From assembly GCF_000385215.1 (NCBI RefSeq), contig NZ_ARQK01000051.1, positions 1 through 64,000 on the forward strand: DNA of 64,000 bases, given 5' to 3'. Below, in pieces: positions 43,258 to 49,706 of the stretch. The notes under the pieces are model-generated. The model did not search any database and was not told the origin of the DNA. It saw only the letters and a list, made by a program, of their open reading frames with translations. Position 1 is the first letter of the stretch, and the number at the start of each line of letters is the position of its first letter. This stretch comes from Thioalkalivibrio thiocyanoxidans ARh2 (GTDB taxonomy: Bacteria > Pseudomonadota > Gammaproteobacteria > Ectothiorhodospirales > Ectothiorhodospiraceae). The position numbers and the translations under genes were made by a program.

Positions 43258-43888
43258 GCGTCGGCCGTCGGATGCGCTGCGCGTGCTGGTCTTTGCCCGC
43301 GCGCCCGAACCGGGCCGGACCAAGACCCGGCTGATTCCCGCACTGGGTGCCAAGGGTGCCGCACGGCTGCACGAGCGGCTGCTGGAGCACGCGCTGGGCG
43401 TGGCCCGTCAGGTGGCACCGGACCATGTGGAGCTGTGGTGCACCCCGGATACCGATCATCCGTTCCTCGAGCGTTGTGCCGAACGCTTTGGCTGTTCCCT
43501 GCACAGCCAGGTGGGTGATGACCTCGGGGCCCGCATGCGCCATGCACTGGAGGCGGGGCCGTTTCCGGCACTGGTGATGGGGTCCGATGCCCCGACGCTG
43601 GGTGTCGCGGACCTGGTCGCCGCACGTGACGCGCTGGCCGGAGGGCAGGATGTGGCACTGGTGCCGGCGCTGGATGGTGGTTACGTGCTGCTGGCCGCCG
43701 CGCGGCCCGTCCCCGGGCTGTTCGAGGCCGTCGAGTGGGGCAGCGATCGGGTGCTGGAACAGACCCGTGAGCGGGCCCGGGCGCAGGGTCTTGTATGGAC
43801 GGAGCTCGAGGCGCGTGTCGATATCGACTGTCCGGACGATCTGGGGCACTGCCCGCCAGCGCTCCTGCGCGGTATCGCGACGTCCTGA
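43250..43888 (+). CDS. TIGR04282-type glycosyltransferase/nucleotidyltransferase-fold protein
   Basis: A 212-residue protein with the DUF2064 pattern: VLVFARAPEPGRTKTRLIPALG at the N-terminus, MGSDAPTL in the middle and VPALDGGYVLLA later. It has a nucleotide-diphospho-sugar transferase fold, related to CofC-like proteins. The ATG at 43250 overlaps the upstream gene. It probably works with that glycosyltransferase in making a small glycolipid or glycoside. Confidence 0.9.
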   Translation: MPERRPSDALRVLVFARAPEPGRTKTRLIPALGAKGAARLHERLLEHALGVARQVAPDHVELWCTPDTDHPFLERCAERFGCSLHSQVGDDLGARMRHALEAGPFPALVMGSDAPTLGVADLVAARDALAGGQDVALVPALDGGYVLLAAARPVPGLFEAVEWGSDRVLEQTRERARAQGLVWTELEARVDIDCPDDLGHCPPALLRGIATS

Positions 43889-43957
43889 GAGTGGTTCACC
43901 CGGACCTGGGTGCCGGGCAGTCGCAAGGCGGGTCAGGCTTCGGGTAGGATGCGCGCC

Positions 43958-44200
43958 ATGAAAGCCTTTGTTGCCTGGGTCGACCGTGCCCCATTGTGGT
44001 TGTTCGTTCTGTTCGTGGCCACCCTGGGGCTGTCACCGTATGTCCCCGAACCGCACATCGTCGAGAAGATTCGCTGGCTCTTCCAGGGCGAGCTGACCCG
44101 CCCGATCGATATCCTCGATCTGATCATGCACGCCATCCCCTGGCTGCTGATGGCCTTCAAACTCTATCGCATGAGCATTGTGTCGAAAGGCGCGCCTTGA
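43958..44200 (+). CDS. Small membrane protein of unknown function
   Basis: An 80-residue protein with two hydrophobic segments (WLFVLFVATLGLSPYV and ILDLIMHAIPWLLMAFKLY) and a short basic tail. TAGGA lies eight bases before the ATG; an in-frame ATG three codons earlier is also possible. Similar short proteins occur as RND-transporter-like stubs, but I cannot name a family. Confidence 0.65.
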   Translation: MKAFVAWVDRAPLWLFVLFVATLGLSPYVPEPHIVEKIRWLFQGELTRPIDILDLIMHAIPWLLMAFKLYRMSIVSKGAP

Positions 44201-44291
44201 ATCGGCGTCTCCTTGAGGCTTGTGGGAACTCGACGGTCCCGGCCTGGGTCGCTACGGTGCCTGCCACTTTGACGTGACCAAGGAGAGTCCC

Positions 44292-44648
44292 ATGCGCTTT
44301 ATTGTTTCTGTCACCGCCGGTACCGACGACCCGACCCGCGCCACCCTCGGCATGATCGCCGCCAACGTGGCCAAGCAGCAGGGCCATGACGTGACCGTCT
44401 GGCTGCAGGGCGAGGCCGTGAACATCGCCAACCGCAATGTCTACGACAAGATCGTCGGCCACAACATGCCGGCGATGAAGGACATCGTGGATTCGCTGGT
44501 CGAGGAAGGCGTCCCGTTCTGGGCCTGCGAGGCCTGCGCCAAGGGCCGCGACGTCGGCGAGCACAACTTCCTGCCGAACGCCGAGATGGCCGGCATGGGT
44601 CAGTACGTCCAGGCCGTTGCCGATTTCGACCGCTCCATGAGCTTCTGA
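44292..44648 (+). CDS. DsrE-family protein (YchN-like)
   Basis: A 118-residue cytoplasmic protein starting MRFIVSVTAGTDDPTRATLG, with GGAGAG before the ATG. The cysteine pair WACEACAKGRDV matches the CxxC-type site of YchN/DsrE-like small sulfurtransferases. It is distinct from the DsrE in the sHdr cluster and lies alone, with its own terminator, in front of nasR. A general sulfur-relay role is likely, but its partners are unknown. Confidence 0.85.
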   Translation: MRFIVSVTAGTDDPTRATLGMIAANVAKQQGHDVTVWLQGEAVNIANRNVYDKIVGHNMPAMKDIVDSLVEEGVPFWACEACAKGRDVGEHNFLPNAEMAGMGQYVQAVADFDRSMSF

Positions 44649-44665
44649 TCGAGCGGGCCGGTCCG

Positions 44666-44695
44666 CGGGCGGGGTGTGATCCCCCGCCCGTTTTT
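44666..44695 (+). terminator. Intrinsic terminator after the DsrE-like gene
   Basis: CGGGCGGGG / CCCCGCCCG hairpin followed by five T residues, isolating the DsrE-like gene from nasR. Confidence 0.85.
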
Positions 44696-44707
44696 ACCCG
44701 CACTTCC

Positions 44708-44741
44708 TGTGCCAGTCCCTCGAACTGGCACATCGCATGCT
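44708..44741 (+). promoter_or_regulatory. Sigma-54 promoter of nasR with an overlapping inverted repeat
   Basis: TGGCAC-ATCGC-ATGCT (44726-44741) has a perfect -24 element, the required GG-N10-GC spacing and a good -12 element. Transcription would start near 44752, leaving a short leader to the ATG at 44776. The -24 element is also the right arm of a perfect 9-bp inverted repeat, TGTGCCAGT / ACTGGCACA (44708-44716, 44724-44732). Protein bound there could block RNA polymerase. Confidence 0.75.
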
Positions 44742-44775
44742 TGTTTGTTCCGGGAATGATCCACGGACGACGAGC

Positions 44776-46110
44776 ATGACCCAGAACACATCCCCGAGTT
44801 TTTCCTTCGAAGAGGCCATTGGCGATTTCCTGGTCGCCTCGCGCAAGTGCGAGGTGGTGAGCCTGGAGCGTCTGCTGGAGGCGGTGCAGCTGGTCGGGCG
44901 CATCCGCGCGCTGGTGCATCAGCTCCAGCGCGAACGCGGTGCCTCCAGCCTCTGGATCGGCTCCGGTGGCCAGCGCTATGCGGACGAGCTGGCACAGTAC
45001 CGGGCCCAATCCGACACTACCGCCCAAGTGTTTCGCGAACACCTCGATGGCTGGCTGGAGCCCGGGGCCTGTGCCTACGCGCGCAACCGTCTGCTGGGGC
45101 GCATGGCGCTGGCGCTGCATGGCCTGTCGGGTCTGCCCAGCCTGCGGGCGGAGGTCAGCGAACGCACGCTCTCGCCGATGGAGGCGATGCGCGGCTTCAG
45201 CGAGCTGATCCGGTCGCTGCTGGCGGTGGTGTTCGAGGCCGCCGATTCGGCCACGGACCCGGAGGTCTCGCGGGCCCTGGTGGCCCTGCTGAACTTCATG
45301 CAGGGCAAGGAGCTGGCGGGCCAGGAACGCGCGATCGGGGCCGCCGGCTTTGGCCGGGGCGCGTTTGATGGCGAACTGCGCCAGTCCCTGCTGCACCGGA
45401 TCGATACGCAGGAACGCTCGTTTCGGATCTTCTCGGAATTTGCGCCGGAGTCGGCTTGTGCGGCCTGGCAGGGACTGCAGGGGGCGGGCTTCGCGGCGGA
45501 GGTCGAGCGGCTGCGTCGTCAGGCCTGCACCCAAGGCGATTCCCGGGGCGATTCCCGGGACGATCCCCTGCCGGACCCGGCCCGCGCCGAGACCTGGTTT
45601 GCCTGCACAACCGCGCGCATCGACGCGATGAAGGAGATAGAGGACCTGCTGGAGATGCACCTGAACGAGCGTTGCTCGGCACGCATCACGGCGGATCGCG
45701 CGGACCTGGGCGCGGTGCGTGACCGCATCGCCCAGCTGGCGGAATCCGAGCTGCATGACAGCGTTCCGTATGCCGTGTTCTTCGGCGCGCCGGAGGGCTT
45801 GGATCACGAGGAGGATGGCGAGACCGTGCTCAACGTCCCGATCGTCGGGCATTCGGTGATGGACCTGGTGCAGCGCCAGGCGGCCCGGCTGCAGTCGGTG
45901 GAGGACGAGCTGCATGCGGCACGTCAGGCCCTGGCCGAGCGCAAGACCATCGAGCGCGCCAAGGCCCTGCTGATCCAGCACCGCGGCCTCAGCGAGGACC
46001 AGGCGTACAAGCTCCTGCGCCAGACGGCGATGAACCAGAACCGGCGCCTGGCCGAGGTCGCCGAGGCGACCGTCGCGATGTCCGACCTGCTGGGCAAGGG
46101 CGGCCTGTAG
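44776..46110 (+). CDS. nasR: Nitrate/nitrite-responsive antiterminator NasR (NIT + ANTAR)
   Basis: A 444-residue regulator. The N-terminal two-thirds is a NIT sensing domain (KCEVVSLERLLEAVQLVGRIRALVHQLQRERGASS at its start; conserved arginines follow). The C-terminal 55 residues are an ANTAR RNA-binding domain (RAKALLIQHRGLSEDQAYKLLRQTAMNQNRRLAEVA). In Klebsiella NasR binds a hairpin leader when nitrate or nitrite is present and prevents termination ahead of the nas operon. The start at 44776 was chosen because an earlier ATG (44737) lies within the sigma-54 promoter. A matching leader precedes nrtA. Confidence 0.9.
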   Translation: MTQNTSPSFSFEEAIGDFLVASRKCEVVSLERLLEAVQLVGRIRALVHQLQRERGASSLWIGSGGQRYADELAQYRAQSDTTAQVFREHLDGWLEPGACAYARNRLLGRMALALHGLSGLPSLRAEVSERTLSPMEAMRGFSELIRSLLAVVFEAADSATDPEVSRALVALLNFMQGKELAGQERAIGAAGFGRGAFDGELRQSLLHRIDTQERSFRIFSEFAPESACAAWQGLQGAGFAAEVERLRRQACTQGDSRGDSRDDPLPDPARAETWFACTTARIDAMKEIEDLLEMHLNERCSARITADRADLGAVRDRIAQLAESELHDSVPYAVFFGAPEGLDHEEDGETVLNVPIVGHSVMDLVQRQAARLQSVEDELHAARQALAERKTIERAKALLIQHRGLSEDQAYKLLRQTAMNQNRRLAEVAEATVAMSDLLGKGGL

Positions 46111-46150
46111 CCAGCCTTGGGAAAGGGATGCCGGTGGGGGTGCCCCTGGG

Positions 46151-46221
46151 GGAGCGGGCTTGCCCGCGAAGCCCCTGCCAGTGGCGGACACTGGCAGGGG
46201 CTTCGCCGCCAAGGCGGCTCC
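46151..46221. repeat. REP-type palindrome (REPIN-like pair)
   Basis: Two inverted copies of a REP-like unit, GGAGCGGGCTTGCCCGCGAA and (other strand) TAGGAGCCGCCTTGGCGGCGAA, flank a perfect 16-bp hairpin (46168-46183 with 46189-46204, 5-base loop). The outer arms GGAGC/GCTCC also pair, giving one 71-base fold. The unit closely resembles pseudomonad REP consensus sequences. It lies between nasR and the nrt control region. Confidence 0.75.
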
Positions 46222-46230
46222 TACAGGTAG

Positions 46231-46279
46231 TGCACCAGCCCGGTTCATCTGCACCGCCAGCGCGCCCCAGGTTGGTGCC
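46231..46279 (+). promoter_or_regulatory. Two NtrC-like enhancer sites upstream of nrtA
   Basis: Site 1 (46231-46247) is TGCACCAGCCCGGTTCA; site 2 (46263-46279) is CGCCCCAGGTTGGTGCC. Against the enterobacterial NtrC consensus TGCACY-N4-TGGTGCA they match 11 and 10 of 13 defined positions. They are 32 bases apart (about three helical turns) and lie 150-195 bases upstream of the predicted start, the usual NtrC enhancer arrangement. Confidence 0.6.
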
Positions 46280-46400
46280 TCCGGGATCGGCTTCGGGACT
46301 TCGGGCTTCCCGCAAACGTTCGACCCGATGTTCGAAACCATCCGATTTTCCCGTGCCATGGCGCGATTGTGCCTCGCGGGGTCGATTCGTAACGGCGAAT

Positions 46401-46416
46401 TGGCACACCTCCTGCA
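46401..46416 (+). promoter_or_regulatory. Sigma-54 promoter of the nrt-nir-nas operon
   Basis: TGGCAC-ACCTC-CTGCA has a perfect -24 element and GG-N10-GC spacing. The start would be near 46427, just before the first leader hairpin. Sigma-54 dependence fits nitrogen control of nitrate assimilation. Confidence 0.8.
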
Positions 46417-46429
46417 AGAGTATCGGTAA

Positions 46430-46510
46430 GACGAGCCAACGGCGGTTCGTCGCCTGACAACAGGGAGACCCGGTGACCGGGCCTCCGATGGGACTGGACA
46501 AAGGCGTCCA
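46430..46510 (+). promoter_or_regulatory. ANTAR-type dual-hexaloop RNA target (NasR binding leader)
   Basis: Hairpin P1 has stem GACGAGCC/GGTTCGTC (46430-46437, 46444-46451) and loop AACGGC. Hairpin P2 has stem TGGAC/GTCCA (46495-46499, 46506-46510) and loop AAAGGC. Both six-base loops have A at position 1 and G at position 4, the hallmark of ANTAR targets. A GC-rich hairpin (46464-46486) lies between them. P2 shares bases 46500-46508 with the left arm of the following terminator, so the two structures exclude each other. Confidence 0.8.
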
Positions 46511-46554
46511 TCACCCGGCTGCAAACGCGGCCGGGCTGATGCGACGCCTTTTTT
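46500..46554 (+). terminator. Regulated leader terminator upstream of nrtA
   Basis: AAAGGCGTC (46500-46508) pairs with GACGCCTTT (46543-46551). An inner stem CCCGGC/GCCGGG (46514-46519, 46530-46535) strengthens it, and six T residues end it (46549-46554). This would stop transcription 40 bases before nrtA unless NasR stabilises the alternative P2 hairpin. Confidence 0.82.
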
Positions 46555-46594
46555 CGTTTCTGGGCGGAAATCTGACGAGGGGAGTGAACCCGAA

Positions 46595-47899
46595 ATGACC
46601 GATTACACGAATGACACGAAAAAGACCTCCGGCCTGTCGCGCCGGCGTTTCCTGGGCGGCATGGCCGCCGGGATTGGAGCGACCGCGCTGGGCGTTTCCG
46701 GGGCCGCGCCCTGGGGCTATGCGAAGGCCGGAAACGGCAAGCCGGAGACCACCGAGGCGAAGCTGGGCTTTATTGCCTTGACCGATGCCGCACCGCTTTT
46801 CGTCGCGCTGGAGAAGGGCTTCTTCGCCGATCACGGCATGCCGGATGTGCAGGTGCTGAAGCAGTCCTCCTGGGGCACGGTGCGCGACAACCTGGAACTG
46901 GGCTCGCGCCGCGGCGGCATCGATGGCTCCCACATCCTGACGCCGATGCCCTACCTGATCCATCGCCGCGGTACGCCGATGAGCATCCTCGCGCGGCTGA
47001 ACCTGGCCGGGCAGTGCATCTCGGTGGGCGATGAGTACGCCGATCTGAAGGTCGGCCTGGATACCGGGGAGTTCAAGGAGGCGCTGGCGGAGAAGCGCGC
47101 CGGCGGCGACGAGGTCCGCGCGGCGATGACCTTCCCCGGCGGCACCCATGACCTGTGGATTCGCTATTGGATGGCGGCCGGCGGGATCGACCCGAACCGC
47201 GACATCTCCACCATCGTCGTGCCGCCGGCGCAGATGGTCGCCAACATGCGGGTCGGCTCCATGGACACCTTCTGTGTCTGCGAGCCCTGGAACATGCAGC
47301 TGATCAACCAGGGCATTGGCTACACCGCGAACACCACCGGCGAGCTCTGGCACAACCACCCGGAGAAGGCGCTGGGCATGCGCGCGGACTGGGTGGAGGC
47401 CAACCCGAACGCGGCCCGCGCCCTGACCATGGCGGTGATGGAGGCGCAGATGTACTGCGAGGACCCGGCGAACATCGAGGAGGTCGCCGAGATCTGCTCG
47501 CGCCGGCGCTACATCCATGCCCCGTACGGCGACATCATCGACCGCATGCAGGGGCACTTCGACTACGGCACCGGCCGCGTGGTCGAGGACCACCCCGACC
47601 GCATGCGCTTCTGGAGCGACCAGGCCTCCTATCCCTTCAAGAGCCACGATCTGTGGTTCCTCACCGAAAACATCCGCTGGGGCTATATGCCGCCGGATCT
47701 CGACATGCAGGCGTTGGTGGACGAGGTCAACCGCGAGGACATCTGGCGCGAGGCGGCCGACACGCTCGGCATCGACTCGGCCGACATCCCCGAGTCCACC
47801 TCGCGCGGCAAGGAAGAGTTCTTCGACGGCAAGGTCTTCGACCCGGAAGACCCGCAGGCCTATCTCGACAGCCTGGAGATCAAGGCGCTCGCGTCCTGA
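46595..47899 (+). CDS. nrtA: Nitrate ABC transporter substrate-binding protein
   Basis: A 434-residue periplasmic protein with a twin-arginine signal (SRRRFLGGMAAGIGATALG). It belongs to the NrtA/CmpA/NasF family; LGFIALTDAAPLFVALEKGFFADHG and TFPGGTHDLWIRYWMAAGGIDP are typical. It binds nitrate or nitrite for the permease and ATPase that follow. It is the first gene after the regulated terminator, with GAGGGGAG upstream of the ATG. Confidence 0.93.
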   Translation: MTDYTNDTKKTSGLSRRRFLGGMAAGIGATALGVSGAAPWGYAKAGNGKPETTEAKLGFIALTDAAPLFVALEKGFFADHGMPDVQVLKQSSWGTVRDNLELGSRRGGIDGSHILTPMPYLIHRRGTPMSILARLNLAGQCISVGDEYADLKVGLDTGEFKEALAEKRAGGDEVRAAMTFPGGTHDLWIRYWMAAGGIDPNRDISTIVVPPAQMVANMRVGSMDTFCVCEPWNMQLINQGIGYTANTTGELWHNHPEKALGMRADWVEANPNAARALTMAVMEAQMYCEDPANIEEVAEICSRRRYIHAPYGDIIDRMQGHFDYGTGRVVEDHPDRMRFWSDQASYPFKSHDLWFLTENIRWGYMPPDLDMQALVDEVNREDIWREAADTLGIDSADIPESTSRGKEEFFDGKVFDPEDPQAYLDSLEIKALAS

Positions 47900-47946
47900 C
47901 GCGACGGCCCGACGTCCCTGCACAGACGATTCAAGAGGATTCGAAG

Positions 47947-48879
47947 ATGAGTGCCATTCTCGATCGCAATATGACCTTCGGCGCCGGGCGCGAACGCCCG
48001 GCGGCGAGGGAAACCTCCACGGCCCCGGTGGCCCGACAGACAGCGCCTCCGGCCCGGTCCGGCGGGGCACCCGCCGATCCCGGCGTCTGGTCGCGGCGCC
48101 TGCGCAACGCCGCCACGGTGGTCCTGCCGCCGATGATCGTGACCGCCGTTTTTTTGCTCATCTGGGAGATGATGTCGTCTTCCCAGGGAGCCGTGTTGCC
48201 CGCCCCAAGTCAGGTGATTACCGACACCTGGGAGCTGATCGTCAATCCGTTCTATGACTACGGCGGCAACGATGTGGGCATGGCCTGGCAACTGCTCGCG
48301 AGTCTCGAGCGGGTGGCCTACGGCTACGCCCTGGCGGTAGTCGCCGGGATCGGTCTCGGGGTGCTGGTTGGCCAGTCCACCTGGGCGATGCGCGGGCTGG
48401 ACCCGCTGTTCCAGGTGCTGCGCACCGTGCCGCCGCTGGCCTGGCTGCCGATCTCCCTGGCCGCGTTCCAGGCCAGCAACCCGTCGGCCATCTTCGTGAT
48501 CTTCATCACCGCGATCTGGCCGATCATCATCAACACCTCGGTCGGCATCCGGAACATCTCGCAGGACTACGTCAACGTGGCCCGCGTGTTGCGCCTGAAC
48601 GGCTTCGAGTACTTCACCAAGATCATGCTCCCGGCCGCCGCGCCGTATGTCTTCTCCGGTCTGCGCATCGGCATCGGCCTCGCCTGGCTGGCGATCGTCG
48701 CCGCCGAGATGCTGATCGGCGGGGTCGGCATCGGCTTCTTCATCTGGGATGCCTGGAACGCCTCCATGCTCAGCGACATCGTGCTGGCCCTGGTCTACGT
48801 CGGCCTGGTCGGGTTCTTCCTCGACCGCCTGGTCGCGATCGTCGGCAACTGGGTCACCCGCGGCACGCAGGCCGGCTGA
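47947..48879 (+). CDS. nrtB: Nitrate ABC transporter permease
   Basis: A 310-residue inner-membrane protein with about six membrane segments and the permease signature NVARVLRLNGFEYFTKIMLPAAAPYVFSGLRIG in two parts, which contacts the ATPase. It matches the NrtB/NasE group. A Pro/Ala-rich cytoplasmic N-terminal extension of about 50 residues precedes the first membrane segment (VVLPPMIVTAVFLLIWEMM). Confidence 0.93.
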   Translation: MSAILDRNMTFGAGRERPAARETSTAPVARQTAPPARSGGAPADPGVWSRRLRNAATVVLPPMIVTAVFLLIWEMMSSSQGAVLPAPSQVITDTWELIVNPFYDYGGNDVGMAWQLLASLERVAYGYALAVVAGIGLGVLVGQSTWAMRGLDPLFQVLRTVPPLAWLPISLAAFQASNPSAIFVIFITAIWPIIINTSVGIRNISQDYVNVARVLRLNGFEYFTKIMLPAAAPYVFSGLRIGIGLAWLAIVAAEMLIGGVGIGFFIWDAWNASMLSDIVLALVYVGLVGFFLDRLVAIVGNWVTRGTQAG

Positions 48880-48905
48880 GCCGGCCCCCTCACAGGAGAA
48901 ACATC

Positions 48906-49706
48906 ATGACCAGTTATCTCTCCATCGAACACGTCCACAAGACCTTTGGCGAAGGCCCTTCGGCCAGCGAGGTGCTGCGCGACGTCGACCTGCACGTGGA
49001 CCGCGGCGAGTTCATCTCCATCATCGGCCACTCCGGCTGCGGCAAGTCGACGGTGCTCAACATCGTCGCCGGGCTGCTGGAGACCAGCACCGGCGCGGTG
49101 ATCCTGGATGGCAAGGAGGTCAGCAAGCCGGGTCCGGATCGCAGTGTCGTGTTCCAAAACCACTCCCTGCTGCCCTGGCTGACCGTGCGCGACAACGTGG
49201 CGCTGGCGGTGGACAAGACCTTCAAGGGCACCAAGTCCGCCGCCGAGCGCCGCGAGTGGATCCTGCAGACGCTGGACATGGTCGGCATGAGCCACGCGCT
49301 GGACAAGCGCCCGGACGAGATCTCCGGCGGCATGAAGCAGCGCGTGGGCATCGCCCGGGCGCTGGCGATGGAGCCGAAGGTCCTGCTGATGGACGAACCC
49401 TTCGGCGCGCTGGACGCGCTGACCCGGGCCCATCTCCAGGACGAGGTGATGCGCATCCAGTCGGAGCTGGGCAATACCGTGCTGATGGTCACCCACGACG
49501 TGGACGAGGCGGTGCTGCTGTCCGATCGCATCGTGATGATGACCAACGGCCCGGCCGCGACCATCGGCGAGATCCTGGAGATCGACCTGCCGAAGCCGCG
49601 CGAGCGCCTGGCGATGGCCGACAACCCCCAGTACAACCACTACCGGGCCGAGGTGCTGCGCTTCCTCCACGAGCGCCACAAGAATCCCGAATCGGAGGCC
49701 GCCTGA
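48906..49706 (+). CDS. nrtC: Nitrate ABC transporter ATP-binding protein
   Basis: A 266-residue ATPase. Walker A is GHSGCGKST, the signature is ISGGMKQRVGIARALAM, and Walker B is VLLMDEPFGALD. It corresponds to NasD of Klebsiella or the single-domain NrtD of cyanobacteria, without the regulatory NrtA-like fusion of cyanobacterial NrtC. Its stop overlaps the nirB start by one base. Confidence 0.92.
   Translation: MTSYLSIEHVHKTFGEGPSASEVLRDVDLHVDRGEFISIIGHSGCGKSTVLNIVAGLLETSTGAVILDGKEVSKPGPDRSVVFQNHSLLPWLTVRDNVALAVDKTFKGTKSAAERREWILQTLDMVGMSHALDKRPDEISGGMKQRVGIARALAMEPKVLLMDEPFGALDALTRAHLQDEVMRIQSELGNTVLMVTHDVDEAVLLSDRIVMMTNGPAATIGEILEIDLPKPRERLAMADNPQYNHYRAEVLRFLHERHKNPESEAA

Noticed and set aside
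46464-46486. GC-rich hairpin considered as the second ANTAR hexaloop
   Set aside because: Its loop is only three bases (or seven if opened) and lacks the A1/G4 pattern. TGGAC-AAAGGC-GTCCA at 46495-46510 fits the motif and overlaps the terminator, so it was chosen instead.
46245-46524. Short open frames between nasR and nrtA
   Set aside because: They overlap the NtrC sites, the sigma-54 promoter and the leader hairpins, have no ribosome-binding sites and match nothing recognisable.
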